From contig NZ_FNES01000014.1 of NCBI RefSeq assembly GCF_900100195.1, positions 1-64,000 of the forward strand: a stretch of DNA of 64,000 bases, written 5' to 3'. The translations under genes and the position numbers were made by a program. Shown in pieces: positions 55,610-63,969 of this stretch; position 1 is the stretch's first letter; the number at the start of each line of letters is the position of its first letter. The notes under the pieces are model-generated. The model was given only the letters and a program-made list of their open reading frames with translations. It made no database searches and was not told the origin of the DNA. Source of the stretch: Billgrantia gudaonensis (GTDB lineage: Bacteria; Pseudomonadota; Gammaproteobacteria; Pseudomonadales; Halomonadaceae).

Positions 55610-55629
55610 TATTGAACGGAGTCTAGATT
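55601..55629 (+). promoter_or_regulatory. Sigma-70 promoter of the TRAP/TetR/amidohydrolase operon
   Basis: TTGTTT (55601-55606), 17-base spacer, TAGATT (55624-55629), about 90 bases before the dctP-type ATG. The -35 lies inside the right arm of the palindrome, the usual geometry for TetR repression. Confidence 0.6.
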
Positions 55630-55721
55630 GAAACCCGTGCGTTCGCCATCCCGCAACGCGCCATCCAGATGACACCACACAACAGAAACAAGCTGCCGAT
55701 CATCACGGACTGGAGAACAAC

Positions 55722-56858
55722 ATGACGCTTACCCGCAATCCGCTGGCACTGGCCGTCGCGGCGCTCGCCCTGCCGGCCCTCACCGCTTCGGCACAGGCCT
55801 CGACCTCGTTCATTGCCAACTCGTTCTACGACCAGCAGCATCCTCACTCCCGCTATGGCTACATCGAATGGGCCGAGACCGTCGAATCGCTCTCCGGCGG
55901 CGAACTGCAGCCCGAAGTCTATACCGGCACCGTGCTGCTGGCCCCTCGTGCCAGCCTGCAGGGCATCCAGGACAATATCGCCCAGGTCGCTCATCACGCT
56001 GCCGTCTACACGCCGTCCGAAATGCCGGTGGCCAACGCCGTGCAGGAACTGGGTTTCAACTTCGATGACCCCTTGATCGGCATCCTCGCCGTCACCGACT
56101 TCAGTCTCAACAACCCGACCCAGCTCGCCGAATGGGAGGAGCTGGACATCGTCTACCTCGGCGCCTATAACACGCCTCCCTACGTACTGTTCTGTCGCGA
56201 GCCGGTGCGCAATCTCGACGAACTGCAAGGCAAGCGGATCCGCACCGCCGGTTCGACCGTTTCCCGGTGGGTCGAAGAGGCCGGCGGCACTCCGGTCAAC
56301 GTGCCTTCCAGCGAGATGTACAGCGGCCTGGACCGTGGCTCCCTGGACTGCGCCTCCAATGCCGCCAACGACCTCATCGACCGCTCGCTGTGGGAAGTCG
56401 CCGAGCACACCACCCTGCTGCCCACCGGCATGTACTGGTCGGGTCCGCAGTGGGGCTTCAATGCCGACTTCTGGGCCGGCCTGAGCGATGCCCATCGCGA
56501 TGTCTTCAAGGAAGCCACCGCCAAGGCCATGACGCGCATGATCGTCCAGTACCTGGGCACCGCGGAAGCCGCGCTGGAAGAAGCCAAGGCCAAGGGCAAC
56601 AACGTCTACGAGCCCGCCGACGACCTGATGGGCTCGGTGGAGGCCTTCCGCGAGAAGGCGCTGGAGAGCGTCTATGACACCGCGCGTGACGAGTACGGCG
56701 TCGAGGACCCGGAAGCGTTGATCGACGATTTCCTGGCCACCCATGCCAAGTGGGAAGAGCTGCTCGCCGACGTCGACCGGCAGGACGAGGAAGCCCTGGC
56801 CGAACTGGCGATGCGCGAGATCTTCGATAAGCTGCCGGCAGACTACGGTATCTACTGA
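55722..56858 (+). CDS. TRAP transporter substrate-binding protein (DctP type)
   Basis: Periplasmic receptor of 378 residues with a signal peptide (residues 1-26, ending ASAQA). The DctP arginine region reads GKRIRTAGSTVSRWVEEAGGTPVNVPSSEMYSGLDRG. It is longer than the uronate DctP and belongs to a different branch. GGAGA precedes the ATG. The ligand is unknown; the amidohydrolase in the operon suggests an amide, lactam or acylated amino-acid type compound. Confidence 0.9.
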   Translation: MTLTRNPLALAVAALALPALTASAQASTSFIANSFYDQQHPHSRYGYIEWAETVESLSGGELQPEVYTGTVLLAPRASLQGIQDNIAQVAHHAAVYTPSEMPVANAVQELGFNFDDPLIGILAVTDFSLNNPTQLAEWEELDIVYLGAYNTPPYVLFCREPVRNLDELQGKRIRTAGSTVSRWVEEAGGTPVNVPSSEMYSGLDRGSLDCASNAANDLIDRSLWEVAEHTTLLPTGMYWSGPQWGFNADFWAGLSDAHRDVFKEATAKAMTRMIVQYLGTAEAALEEAKAKGNNVYEPADDLMGSVEAFREKALESVYDTARDEYGVEDPEALIDDFLATHAKWEELLADVDRQDEEALAELAMREIFDKLPADYGIY

Positions 56859-56873
56859 TATCGGCGACATCCT

Positions 56874-56894
56874 GGCCGCCTCCCGGAGGCGGCC
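56874..56894. terminator. Hairpin between the dctP-type and tetR genes
   Basis: Perfect 9-bp stem GGCCGCCTC-CCG-GAGGCGGCC 16 bases after the binding-protein gene stop. No U-tract. Same position relative to the binding-protein gene as the hairpin at 8527-8556, suggesting attenuation or 3' protection. Confidence 0.6.
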
Positions 56895-56913
56895 GCTGCC
56901 CGGAGAGCTCATC

Positions 56914-57567
56914 ATGGCAAAGCGCCAGACGCAAGAAGAACGCTCACGCCAGACCCGACGGCGGGTCATGCAGGCGACCATCGAGTGCATCCTCCAGAAA
57001 GGCATCCGCGCCACCTCGACCGTGGACGTCGCCCGCCAGGCCGGCGTCTCGCGTGGTGCGCTCGTTCATCAGTTTCCCTCCAAGGAATCGCTGATGCAGG
57101 CGGCCCTGGAAGATCTCCTCAACCGCGAGGTCGACAGCGTCCGCGACATGGCGACACGCGTCCAGGCAGGCGAACTCGACTTCGATACCCTGCTGATGGC
57201 ACTGCACGAACACTTCAAGGGCGACTTGTACATGGTCACCCTGGAGTATCTGACCACCGCGCGCACCGACCCCGCCATCATGGAGGTGCTGGTTCCGCTG
57301 GCGGCCAAGTTCAATGCCTCGCTGGAACGCATCTGGGAGCAGTTGCTGATCGGCGCCGAGCATACGTCCCACCAGAAGCGGGTCGCTCTCAACGCCACCC
57401 TGTGCATGATGCGCGGCATGGGCGCTCAGAGCATCTGGCGCGACGACCCCGAGCTCTACCGCGACATGCTGCTGTTCTGGAAGCGGACCCTGCTCGAACT
57501 GGGCTTCTCCGCTTCGGACCAAGACACGAGAGACCCCGCATGTATCCCACAACGATCGAGAGACTGA
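56914..57567 (+). CDS. TetR family transcriptional regulator
   Basis: A 217-residue repressor with an N-terminal helix-turn-helix (about 15-62; TSTVDVARQAGVSRGALVHQFPSKESLM) and a C-terminal ligand domain. It sits inside the TRAP operon between the receptor and permease genes; its end overlaps the dctQ-type start by 28 bases. The palindrome at 55582-55609 is its likely operator. CGGAGAG precedes the ATG. Confidence 0.9.
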   Translation: MAKRQTQEERSRQTRRRVMQATIECILQKGIRATSTVDVARQAGVSRGALVHQFPSKESLMQAALEDLLNREVDSVRDMATRVQAGELDFDTLLMALHEHFKGDLYMVTLEYLTTARTDPAIMEVLVPLAAKFNASLERIWEQLLIGAEHTSHQKRVALNATLCMMRGMGAQSIWRDDPELYRDMLLFWKRTLLELGFSASDQDTRDPACIPQRSRD

Positions 57568-58040
57568 GTGGCTGGACGGCCAAGGGGGCCCTGGCGCTCT
57601 CTGCCCTGTTCCTGGTGCTCATGGCACTGCATGTCTCGCTGGACGTGGCGCTACGCTACGCCTTCGGCAGATCCTTTCCCGGCACCCTCGAGGTCGTTTC
57701 CTTCTATTACATGGTCGCCGTGGTTTTCCTGCCTCTGGCCTATGTCGAGCTTCAGCAGGAACACATCAGCGTCGACGTGCTGGTCGGGCGTTTTCCCGCC
57801 TCGGTGCAGCTGGCGCTTTACCTCTTCGCCGGGCTTCTGGGGCTGCTCTACTTCGGCATGCTCGGCTACCAGAGCTTCCTCGATGCGCTGAACGCCACCG
57901 CTCGGCTGGAAACCGCCATGGCCAACTTCCGCTTCTACCTGTGGCCCAGCCGCTGGGCGTTGCCGGTCGGTTTTGCCGCCATGTGCCTGGCCATCCTCGC
58001 CAACATGATCAAGGCGCTGCGTCTCCGCCAAGCGCTGTAG
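57540..58040 (+). CDS. TRAP transporter small permease subunit (DctQ type)
   Basis: Four-helix membrane subunit, 166 residues, beginning MYPTTIERLSGWTAKGALAL. Contains HVSLDVALRYAFGRSFPGTLEVVSFYYMV and the QEHISVDVLV segment of DctQ proteins. Overlaps the end of tetR by 28 bases, and GAGAGA precedes the ATG. Open frame upstream within tetR is a shadow. Confidence 0.9.
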   Translation: MYPTTIERLSGWTAKGALALSALFLVLMALHVSLDVALRYAFGRSFPGTLEVVSFYYMVAVVFLPLAYVELQQEHISVDVLVGRFPASVQLALYLFAGLLGLLYFGMLGYQSFLDALNATARLETAMANFRFYLWPSRWALPVGFAAMCLAILANMIKALRLRQAL

Positions 58041-58050
58041 GAGTCCCGAC

Positions 58051-59358
58051 ATGAGTCACCTCGAGATCGGCATGGCAGGCATTGCCATTGCCCTGGCCCT
58101 GATCGCCCTGCGCGTGCCCATCGGCGTCGCCCTGGGTCTGGTATCGATCATCGGCATCAGCGAAATGACCAGCATGCGCGTGGCCTGGGGCATGATCTCG
58201 GCCACCCCGTTCGATTTCGCCGGCACCTGGGAGCTGACCGCCGCCCCGATGTTCTTGTTCATGGGCTATTTGTGCACCACCACTCACATGACGCAGGGAC
58301 TGTTTCAGGCCATGCGCCTCTACCTGGCCAGACTTCCGGGCGGGCTGGCCGTGTCGAGCGTCATGGCGTCGGCATTCTTTGCCGCCGCCTCCGGTTCGAG
58401 CGTGGCCACCTCGGCGGCCATGTCTCGCATCGCCGTGCCCGAAATGCTCAAGCACAACTACGACAAAGGGCTGGCGACCGGCACCATCGCCGCTTCCGGC
58501 ACCCTTGGCTCGCTGATACCGCCCAGCGTGCTGCTGGTGCTCTACGGCGTCTACGCTCAAGTCTCGGTGGGACAGCTGTTCATGGCCGGTTTCGTTCCCG
58601 GCGTGCTGTCGGCGCTGCTGTACATCGCCATGATCATGGTCCGCACCAAGCTCGACCCCAGCCTGGCCGGCAATGCCGACGTGCGTTCGAGCTGGGACGA
58701 GAAGTGGCAAGCCCTGAAGCACATCTGGCCACTGCCGTTGCTCATCGGAGCCGTCCTCGGCGGCATCTTCCTCGGCGTCTTCTCGCCCACCGAAGCCGGT
58801 GCCGTCGGCACCACCATCGCCGCCCTGATCGCACTGGCGCGCCGCTCCCTCACCGGTGACGCCATCCGCGAAGCCCTGCTGCGCACCGCCGTGAGCACCG
58901 CCAGCATCTTCATCATCTTGATCGGTTCGTTGTTCTTCACGCGCTTTCTGGCCATGAGCGGCGTACCGGCAGCCTTCTCCGAGATCATCCTCGGCGTGAG
59001 TACCGAAACCTGGTGGATTCTGCTCGCCGTGACGCTGATCTACCTGGTGTTGGGAATGTTCATCGACTCCATCGGCCTGCTGTTGCTGACCCTGCCGCTG
59101 ATACTGCCGCTGGTTCAGGGTGCCGACCTCAACCTGGTGTGGTTCGGCATCATCGTCGTGAAGCTGCTCGAGGTCGGCCTGATCACGCCGCCCATCGGAC
59201 TCAACGTCTATGTGATCAAGGGAGCGCTGGGCAAGAGCGTCACCCTGCCCGAAGTCTTCAAGGGCGTGAGCTGGTTCCTGGTAATGGACATCCTCGCCCT
59301 GCTGCTGATCGTGCTGATCCCGGCTCTCTCGCTCTACCTGCCGCAAAAGATGTTCTAG
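58051..59358 (+). CDS. TRAP transporter large permease subunit (DctM type)
   Basis: A 435-residue DctM permease with about 12 membrane segments, the AASGSSVATSAAMSRIAVPEM and GTLGSLIPPSVLLVLYG motifs. It completes the second TRAP system. It begins 10 bases after the small subunit gene and is followed after 23 bases by the amidohydrolase gene. Confidence 0.94.
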   Translation: MSHLEIGMAGIAIALALIALRVPIGVALGLVSIIGISEMTSMRVAWGMISATPFDFAGTWELTAAPMFLFMGYLCTTTHMTQGLFQAMRLYLARLPGGLAVSSVMASAFFAAASGSSVATSAAMSRIAVPEMLKHNYDKGLATGTIAASGTLGSLIPPSVLLVLYGVYAQVSVGQLFMAGFVPGVLSALLYIAMIMVRTKLDPSLAGNADVRSSWDEKWQALKHIWPLPLLIGAVLGGIFLGVFSPTEAGAVGTTIAALIALARRSLTGDAIREALLRTAVSTASIFIILIGSLFFTRFLAMSGVPAAFSEIILGVSTETWWILLAVTLIYLVLGMFIDSIGLLLLTLPLILPLVQGADLNLVWFGIIVVKLLEVGLITPPIGLNVYVIKGALGKSVTLPEVFKGVSWFLVMDILALLLIVLIPALSLYLPQKMF

Positions 59359-59381
59359 GACAATCACCAAGAGGAAAATTC

Positions 59382-60608
59382 ATGACCACGACACGCCTGA
59401 TCAATGCCCACGTCATCGACACTCGCCATGGCAAGGTGCTCCCCGACCGCCACGTCAGAATCCAGGATGGCCGCATCGTCGACGTCAGCGAGACACCGCT
59501 GTCGGGCAGCGACGACCAGGTGATCGACCTCCGGGGCCGCTATCTGATGCCCGGCATGGTCGACTCCCACGTTCACGTCACCGCGATCACCCCCAACTTC
59601 GCGCTGCTCGAGACGCTTTCGCCGTTCTACGTCGGCGCCAAATCCAGCGAACTTCTCGAGGCCATGCTGATGCGCGGCTTCACCACCGTTCGCGACGCCG
59701 GTGGCGCCGACTACGGCCTGGCCAAGGCGGTCGACGAGGAGAGTCTGGTCGGGCCGCGCATCCTGTTCGCCGGCAATGCCCTGTCGCAGACCGGAGGCCA
59801 CGCCGACATGCGCGGCCCGGGGCAGCAGACCTTCGAAGGCTGCTTCTGCTGTGCGGGCCTGGGTCGCGTCTGCGACGGGGTCAGCGAGGTGCGTCGCGCT
59901 GCCCGTGACGAGATTCGCAAGGGCGCGACCCAGATCAAGATCATGGCGTCCGGCGGCGTCTCCTCGCCGACCGATCGCATCGATAGCACTCAGTTCTCCC
60001 TGGAAGAGATCGATGCCATCGTCGAAGAGGCCACCGCCGCCAACATCCACACCATGGCCCACGCCTACACGGCACGCGCCATCAATCGACTGATCCCACG
60101 TGGCGTCAAGACCATCGAGCACGGCAACCTGATGGACGAAGAGAGCTGCCGGCTGTTCCTCGAGCACGATGCCTACCTGACGCCGACGCTCGCCACCTAC
60201 GACGCCCTCGCCAAGGAAGGCGTGGAAGCCGGCATGGCCGAGCACCTGCAACGCAAGGTCTTCGACGTGCTCGACGCCGGAGGCAAGGCCCTCGAAATGG
60301 CCCAGCGCCATGGCGTCAAGATGCTCTTCGGTACCGACCTGCTGGGACGCATGCAGCGCCATCAGCTCAACGAGTTCCACCTGCGCAAGGATGTCATCCC
60401 GGCCGACGACCTGCTTCGCGCCGCCACCTGCAACGCCGCCGACGCCTACGGCCATGGCGGCGACTTCGGCGAAGTCATCCCCGGCGCACGCGGCGATCTC
60501 ATCGTCCTGGAGGACAACCCGCTCGACGACATCACCGTGCTGACCCGTCCCGACGAACAGCTATTGCTCATCATGAAAGCGGGAAAGCTGTACAAGAACC
60601 GGCTGTGA
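59382..60608 (+). CDS. Metal-dependent amidohydrolase (COG1228, prolidase/imidazolonepropionase-like)
   Basis: A 408-residue amidohydrolase. The HxH motif is DSHVHV (His63, His65); the bridging lysine is probably in QIKIMASGG, with further metal ligands in TMAHAYT and TIEHGN and the catalytic aspartate in FGTDLL. The closest known activities are dipeptidases and carboxypeptidases on acyl or L-Xaa-amino acids, but the substrate cannot be assigned. GAGGAAAA precedes the ATG. Its place after the TRAP permease suggests it cleaves the imported compound; azlCD might export a branched-chain product, which is speculative. Confidence 0.88.
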   Translation: MTTTRLINAHVIDTRHGKVLPDRHVRIQDGRIVDVSETPLSGSDDQVIDLRGRYLMPGMVDSHVHVTAITPNFALLETLSPFYVGAKSSELLEAMLMRGFTTVRDAGGADYGLAKAVDEESLVGPRILFAGNALSQTGGHADMRGPGQQTFEGCFCCAGLGRVCDGVSEVRRAARDEIRKGATQIKIMASGGVSSPTDRIDSTQFSLEEIDAIVEEATAANIHTMAHAYTARAINRLIPRGVKTIEHGNLMDEESCRLFLEHDAYLTPTLATYDALAKEGVEAGMAEHLQRKVFDVLDAGGKALEMAQRHGVKMLFGTDLLGRMQRHQLNEFHLRKDVIPADDLLRAATCNAADAYGHGGDFGEVIPGARGDLIVLEDNPLDDITVLTRPDEQLLLIMKAGKLYKNRL

Positions 60609-60643
60609 CGACGAACCGCAACCCAGCGAGGAGACGTCAAAAA

Positions 60644-60674
60644 GAGAAGGAAGAGGGCGACGCTCTTCCTTCTC
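60644..60674. terminator. Bidirectional terminator between amidohydrolase and leuA
   Basis: Perfect 12-bp stem GAGAAGGAAGAG / CTCTTCCTTCTC with a 7-base loop between convergent genes. On the minus strand it is followed by TTTTT, so it is a good terminator for leuA and may also stop the amidohydrolase transcript. Confidence 0.85.
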
Positions 60675-60708
60675 GTTCATGCTCATCGCGGCCGCTTGCC
60701 GCAGTCGG

Positions 60709-62415
60709 TCAGGCGAGACTCTCGGCGGTGACGTTGGCGGCCGGCGCCTGGGTGGAGAGCTTGCGGTTGATGGCGCTCATCACCGCGTTCATCGAGGCGG
60801 TGGTGATGCTCTCGTCGATGCCGGCGCCGAACACCGCCTCGCCGTCGATGCGTACCTCCACGTAGGCGACCGCCTCGGCGTCGGCGCCCTGGCCGCGGGA
60901 GTGCTCGTGGTAGTCGATGATCTCCACGTCCTGCCCCTCGGCAGCCAGCGCACGAACGAAGGCTGCCAGAGGCCCGTTGCCCTCGCCGCGGATGGTGCGT
61001 CGCTCACCGTTCTGGGCAATCTGCGCCTCGAGGTGCACGCGCGGGCTGTCGGGCTCCGACGAGAGGCGATGGCCGACCAGCGCAAAAGGCTCGTTCTGTT
61101 CGAGGTACTCGTCGGCAAAGGCCTGATAGATCATCCGTGAGGTGATTTCCTTGCCCGTGCGGTCGGCGACCTCCTGTACCACCTGACTGAACTCGATGGA
61201 AAGCCGGCGCGGCAGTTCGATGCCGTGCTCCTGCTCCAGCAGGTAGGAGACGCCTCCCTTTCCGGACTGGCTGTTGACGCGGATCACCGCCTCGTAGCTG
61301 CGACCCACGTCCATGGGATCGATCGGCAGGTAGGGAACTTCCCACATCGCCTCGGGGTTGGCGCGGCGCTCGGCCATGCCCTTCTTGATGGCATCCTGGT
61401 GAGAGCCGGAGAACGCGGTGAACACCAGGTCACCGACGTACGGGTGCCGCGGATGCACCGGCAGCTGATTGCAGTGCTCCACTTCGCGCATGATCGGCGT
61501 GATGTTGGAGAAGTCGAGTTCCGGGTGCACGCCCTGGGTATAGAGATTCATGGCCAGCGTCACGATGTCCACGTTGCCCGTACGCTCGCCGTTGCCGAAC
61601 AGCGTGCCCTCCACGCGGTCGGCGCCGGCCATGATCCCCAGCTCGGCCGCCGCCACGCCGGTACCGCGATCATTGTGCGGGTGCAGGCTGACGATCAGGC
61701 TATCGCGATGCTTGACCTGGCGGCAGAACCACTCGATCTGATCGGCATAGTGGTTGGGCGTGGCGGCTTCGACGGTGGCCGGCAGGTTGACGATCATCGG
61801 TGCCTCGACGCTCGGCGCAAAGGTATCCATTACCGCCTCGACGATCTCCACCGCGAAGTTCAACTCGGTGGTGGAGAACAGCTCGGGCGAGTACTGGAAA
61901 GTCCAGTTGGTTTCCGGCGCGGCTTCCATGCGCTTGCGGATCTGCTCGGTGGCCTCCACGGCAATCTGCACGCACTCATCCTTGTCGACGTTGAACACCA
62001 CCCGGCGGAACACCGGGTCGGTGGCGTTGTAGACGTGCACGATGGCGTTCTTGGCACCCTCGAGCGCCTCGAAGGTACGATCGATCAGATGCTCGCGCGC
62101 CTGGGTCAGTACCTGGATGCTGACGTCATCGGGAACCCTGTCCTGCTCGATCAACGAGCGCACGAAGTCGAAGTCGGTCTGCGATGCCGAGGGAAAGCCC
62201 ACCTCGATCTGCTTGAAGCCGATCTTCACCAGCAGGTCGAAGAAGCGCTGCTTGCGCTCGAGATCCATGGGGTCGATCAGCGCCTGGTTGCCATCGCGCA
62301 GGTCGACGCTGCACCACTGCGGGGGCGTCTCGAGGCGTCGATTGGGCCATTGGCGGTCGGGCAGATCGACGGCAACGAAGGGGCGGTACTTGTCGGCAGG
62401 GTTATCGAGCATCAT
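60709..62415 (-). CDS. leuA: 2-isopropylmalate synthase (alpha-IPMS, long type)
   Basis: First committed enzyme of leucine synthesis: 2-oxoisovalerate + acetyl-CoA to 2-isopropylmalate. The 568-residue protein is the long LeuA type related to actinobacterial enzymes, with the [13 protein letters not shown] catalytic/metal segment, [18 protein letters not shown] metal histidines and a C-terminal LeuA_dimer regulatory domain (about 430-560). GGGAGA lies upstream of the ATG. A leader with a leucine-rich peptide and hairpin (62416-62740) suggests attenuation. Confidence 0.96.
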   Translation of the reverse strand: MMLDNPADKYRPFVAVDLPDRQWPNRRLETPPQWCSVDLRDGNQALIDPMDLERKQRFFDLLVKIGFKQIEVGFPSASQTDFDFVRSLIEQDRVPDDVSIQVLTQAREHLIDRTFEALEGAKNAIVHVYNATDPVFRRVVFNVDKDECVQIAVEATEQIRKRMEAAPETNWTFQYSPELFSTTELNFAVEIVEAVMDTFAPSVEAPMIVNLPATVEAATPNHYADQIEWFCRQVKHRDSLIVSLHPHNDRGTGVAAAELGIMAGADRVEGTLFGNGERTGNVDIVTLAMNLYTQGVHPELDFSNITPIMREVEHCNQLPVHPRHPYVGDLVFTAFSGSHQDAIKKGMAERRANPEAMWEVPYLPIDPMDVGRSYEAVIRVNSQSGKGGVSYLLEQEHGIELPRRLSIEFSQVVQEVADRTGKEITSRMIYQAFADEYLEQNEPFALVGHRLSSEPDSPRVHLEAQIAQNGERRTIRGEGNGPLAAFVRALAAEGQDVEIIDYHEHSRGQGADAEAVAYVEVRIDGEAVFGAGIDESITTASMNAVMSAINRKLSTQAPAANVTAESLA

Positions 62416-62590
62416 GGCGGCGGTCTCCCGGAACGCGAGTCGAGGGGGAATGGTCGGAAACGACTTCGCCCCGCCAGGCTTGGCCAGGCGGGGCGAAGTC
62501 GATGTCGGCATTGTTGCCCGCTACACGGCGCACGACAGGCGCAGTGACGAAAGCGGAATGGGACATGGGGTGATCGGTGCTGGCAGACAT
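62402..62590 (-). CDS. Possible uORF in the leuA leader, 62 residues with no leucine
   Basis: GAGG lies seven bases before its ATG (62590); it reads [14 protein letters not shown] at the start, crosses the attenuator-like hairpin and ends 14 bases inside leuA (TAA 62402-62404). No recognised domain; it contains no leucine residue. It may be chance, or a coupling peptide whose translation melts the hairpin. Treat as tentative. Confidence 0.25.
   Translation of the reverse strand: MSASTDHPMSHSAFVTAPVVRRVAGNNADIDFAPPGQAWRGEVVSDHSPSTRVPGDRRHDAR
62462..62500 (-). terminator. Attenuator-like hairpin in the leuA leader
   Basis: Perfect 14-bp stem GACTTCGCCCCGCC / GGCGGGGCGAAGTC with an 11-base loop, 47-85 bases before the leuA start. 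On the minus strand it is followed only by GTTTCC, a weak U-run. Together with the leucine leader peptide upstream it fits transcription attenuation. Confidence 0.7.
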
Positions 62591-62648
62591 GGTACGACCT
62601 CGATGAAACCTGGACAGTGGGCAATGCGGTACGCATCGCCCGGCGCGC

Positions 62649-62705
62649 TCAGCGGCGGGCTAGTAGTCGTAGGTTTAGATCGAGGCGGTACGTTGTCTGG
62701 TTCAT
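62649..62705 (-). CDS. leuL: leu leader peptide
   Basis: Eighteen-residue peptide MNQTTYRLDLNLRLLARR, too short for ordinary gene callers. Five of its residues are leucine, and four of them use the rare CTA codon, a classic leucine-starvation sensor. It lies 234 bases upstream of leuA with a strong hairpin in between. The promoter -35 TTGACA (62740-62735) with a 17-base spacer puts the likely start site at or next to its ATG, so it may be a leaderless peptide. Confidence 0.78.
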   Translation of the reverse strand: MNQTTYRLDLNLRLLARR

Positions 62706-62711
62706 GTCTCT

Positions 62712-62740
62712 AGAGAATCAGCCCTGGCGAGATTTGTCAA
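62712..62740 (-). promoter_or_regulatory. Promoter of the leuL-leuA transcript
   Basis: Minus strand: consensus -35 TTGACA (62740-62735), 17-base spacer, -10 TTCTCT (62717-62712; weak). The -35 overlaps the end of the cation-channel gene. The start codon of leuL is seven bases after the -10. Confidence 0.5.
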
Positions 62741-63578
62741 CTCCAGACGGGCCTTCACGCGAGGCGAGCGACGCCTCAATGCGGTCGAGCTGGCCGCGCA
62801 GCGAGCGCACGTCGTCCCGCAGCCCGTGCAGCTCGGCAGCCTCTCCCTCACCGCTCTCCAGTTCGATCGCCAGGTTCTCCTTCTGCATCACGTCGAGCAC
62901 GATGCCGATCATCATGTTCAGAAAGATGAAAGCCGTCAGAAAGATGAAGGTGAGGTAGTAGATCCAGCTCCAGGCGTAGACCTCCTGAGTGGCGTACATG
63001 ACGTCCGTCCAGTCCTCGAAGGTGGCGATGCGAAACAGGGTGAGCATGGAAATCGAGATGTTGCCCCACAGGAATTCATCGACATCCGAGAACAGGAAAC
63101 TGCCGATGGCACCGTAGATGTAGAAGATGATGAACATCAGCAGCGCCACGTAGCCCATGCGCGGGATCGACTTGAACAGCGCCGCGATCAGCATCCGCAG
63201 TTCGGGAATCATCGACACCAGACGCAGTACCCGGAAAATGCGCAGCAGCCGCGCCAGCAGCACCATCTCGGAATCGTCCATGGGGATCAGGCTGGCCGTG
63301 ACGATCAGGAAGTCGAAGACGTTCCAGCCCCGGCGGAAGAAATCGCGCAAGCGCGGCTCCGCCGCCATGCGGATGAGGATCTCCACCAGAAAGAATACGG
63401 TGATCGCCACGTCCAGCATCAGCAGCCACTGCTGGAAGGGACCGACTTCATCTTCGTAGGTCTTGGCACCGATCAGCAGTGCCGAAACGACGATGATGCC
63501 GATCACCGTCAACTCGAAGAGCTTGTTCGAGCGCAGCCGCTCGAAGCGCTCGCGCCAAGTGACGAAAGAGGTACTCAT
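62718..63578 (-). CDS. Voltage-gated cation channel (BacNav/BacCav family)
   Basis: A 286-residue single-domain six-helix ion channel subunit of the bacterial NaChBac family. The S4 voltage sensor has regularly spaced arginines (Arg110, 113, 116, 119) in ARLLRIFRVLRL; the pore filter is T186-F-E-D-W-T-D192, followed by S6 (about 205-230) and a C-terminal coiled coil (about 233-275) for tetramerisation. The filter carries Asp189 and Asp192 where sodium channels have Ser and Met or Ala, pointing to divalent selectivity. The ATG at 63578 (MSTSFVTW) is the family-like start; the frame is open further upstream. Confidence 0.9.
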   Translation of the reverse strand: MSTSFVTWRERFERLRSNKLFELTVIGIIVVSALLIGAKTYEDEVGPFQQWLLMLDVAITVFFLVEILIRMAAEPRLRDFFRRGWNVFDFLIVTASLIPMDDSEMVLLARLLRIFRVLRLVSMIPELRMLIAALFKSIPRMGYVALLMFIIFYIYGAIGSFLFSDVDEFLWGNISISMLTLFRIATFEDWTDVMYATQEVYAWSWIYYLTFIFLTAFIFLNMMIGIVLDVMQKENLAIELESGEGEAAELHGLRDDVRSLRGQLDRIEASLASREGPSGVDKSRQG

Positions 63579-63855
63579 GGATGCGACAGTCTCACAGCGG
63601 GCGTGTATCCGAGGGTCGAATGGCGCCGCCGGCGCACGAAAACGATGCCACGCCGATGCGGCAGAAAACGGCGCGATAGTAGCATGCATGGGCGCCGCAC
63701 GAACCCTCACCCCGGTTGGCGGGCGCCCCGGGAGACTCATGGATCGAATGGCATGGCCGACGGGCCGGATGACGAGCGAGAGAAGAGAAAAGCCGTTCGG
63801 ATGATGCGAGAAGGAGAGACGACCATCCCTGGTCGATCATGACTCTGGTGGCCGG
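63579..63855. other. Upstream region of the cation-channel gene, no gene seen
   Basis: I see no supported coding frame, hairpin or promoter pair here. Short open frames on both strands lack ribosome-binding sites and typical codon bias. Confidence 0.3.
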
Positions 63856-63969
63856 TCAGCCCATGAAGGCGACGATGGCCTCGTGAGCGGCCTGCTGAGC
63901 CTGGGCATGCGAAACCCAGTGACTGAAGATCTCATGATCCGGGTCGATGGCGTGCTGATGAATTGACAT
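63856..63969 (-). CDS. Small ORF, 37 residues, unknown function
   Basis: Starts at an ATG preceded by GGGAG at eight bases and reads MSIHQHAIDPDHEIFSHWVS..., ending AFMG at a TGA. It is rich in His, Ala and Gln, with no hydrophobic segment and no recognised family. The good ribosome-binding site and GC-rich third positions support translation, but the reading frame is too short for certainty. Confidence 0.45.
   Translation of the reverse strand: MSIHQHAIDPDHEIFSHWVSHAQAQQAAHEAIVAFMG

Noticed and set aside
56985..58040. 351-codon frame including the DctQ-type subunit
   Set aside because: The first 185 codons are an out-of-frame reading of tetR; the membrane protein begins at 57540.
58009..59370. 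453-codon minus-strand frame opposite the second TRAP large permease
   Set aside because: Very rich in His, Gln, Asp and Gly, with no domain; it mirrors the codon bias of the membrane protein.
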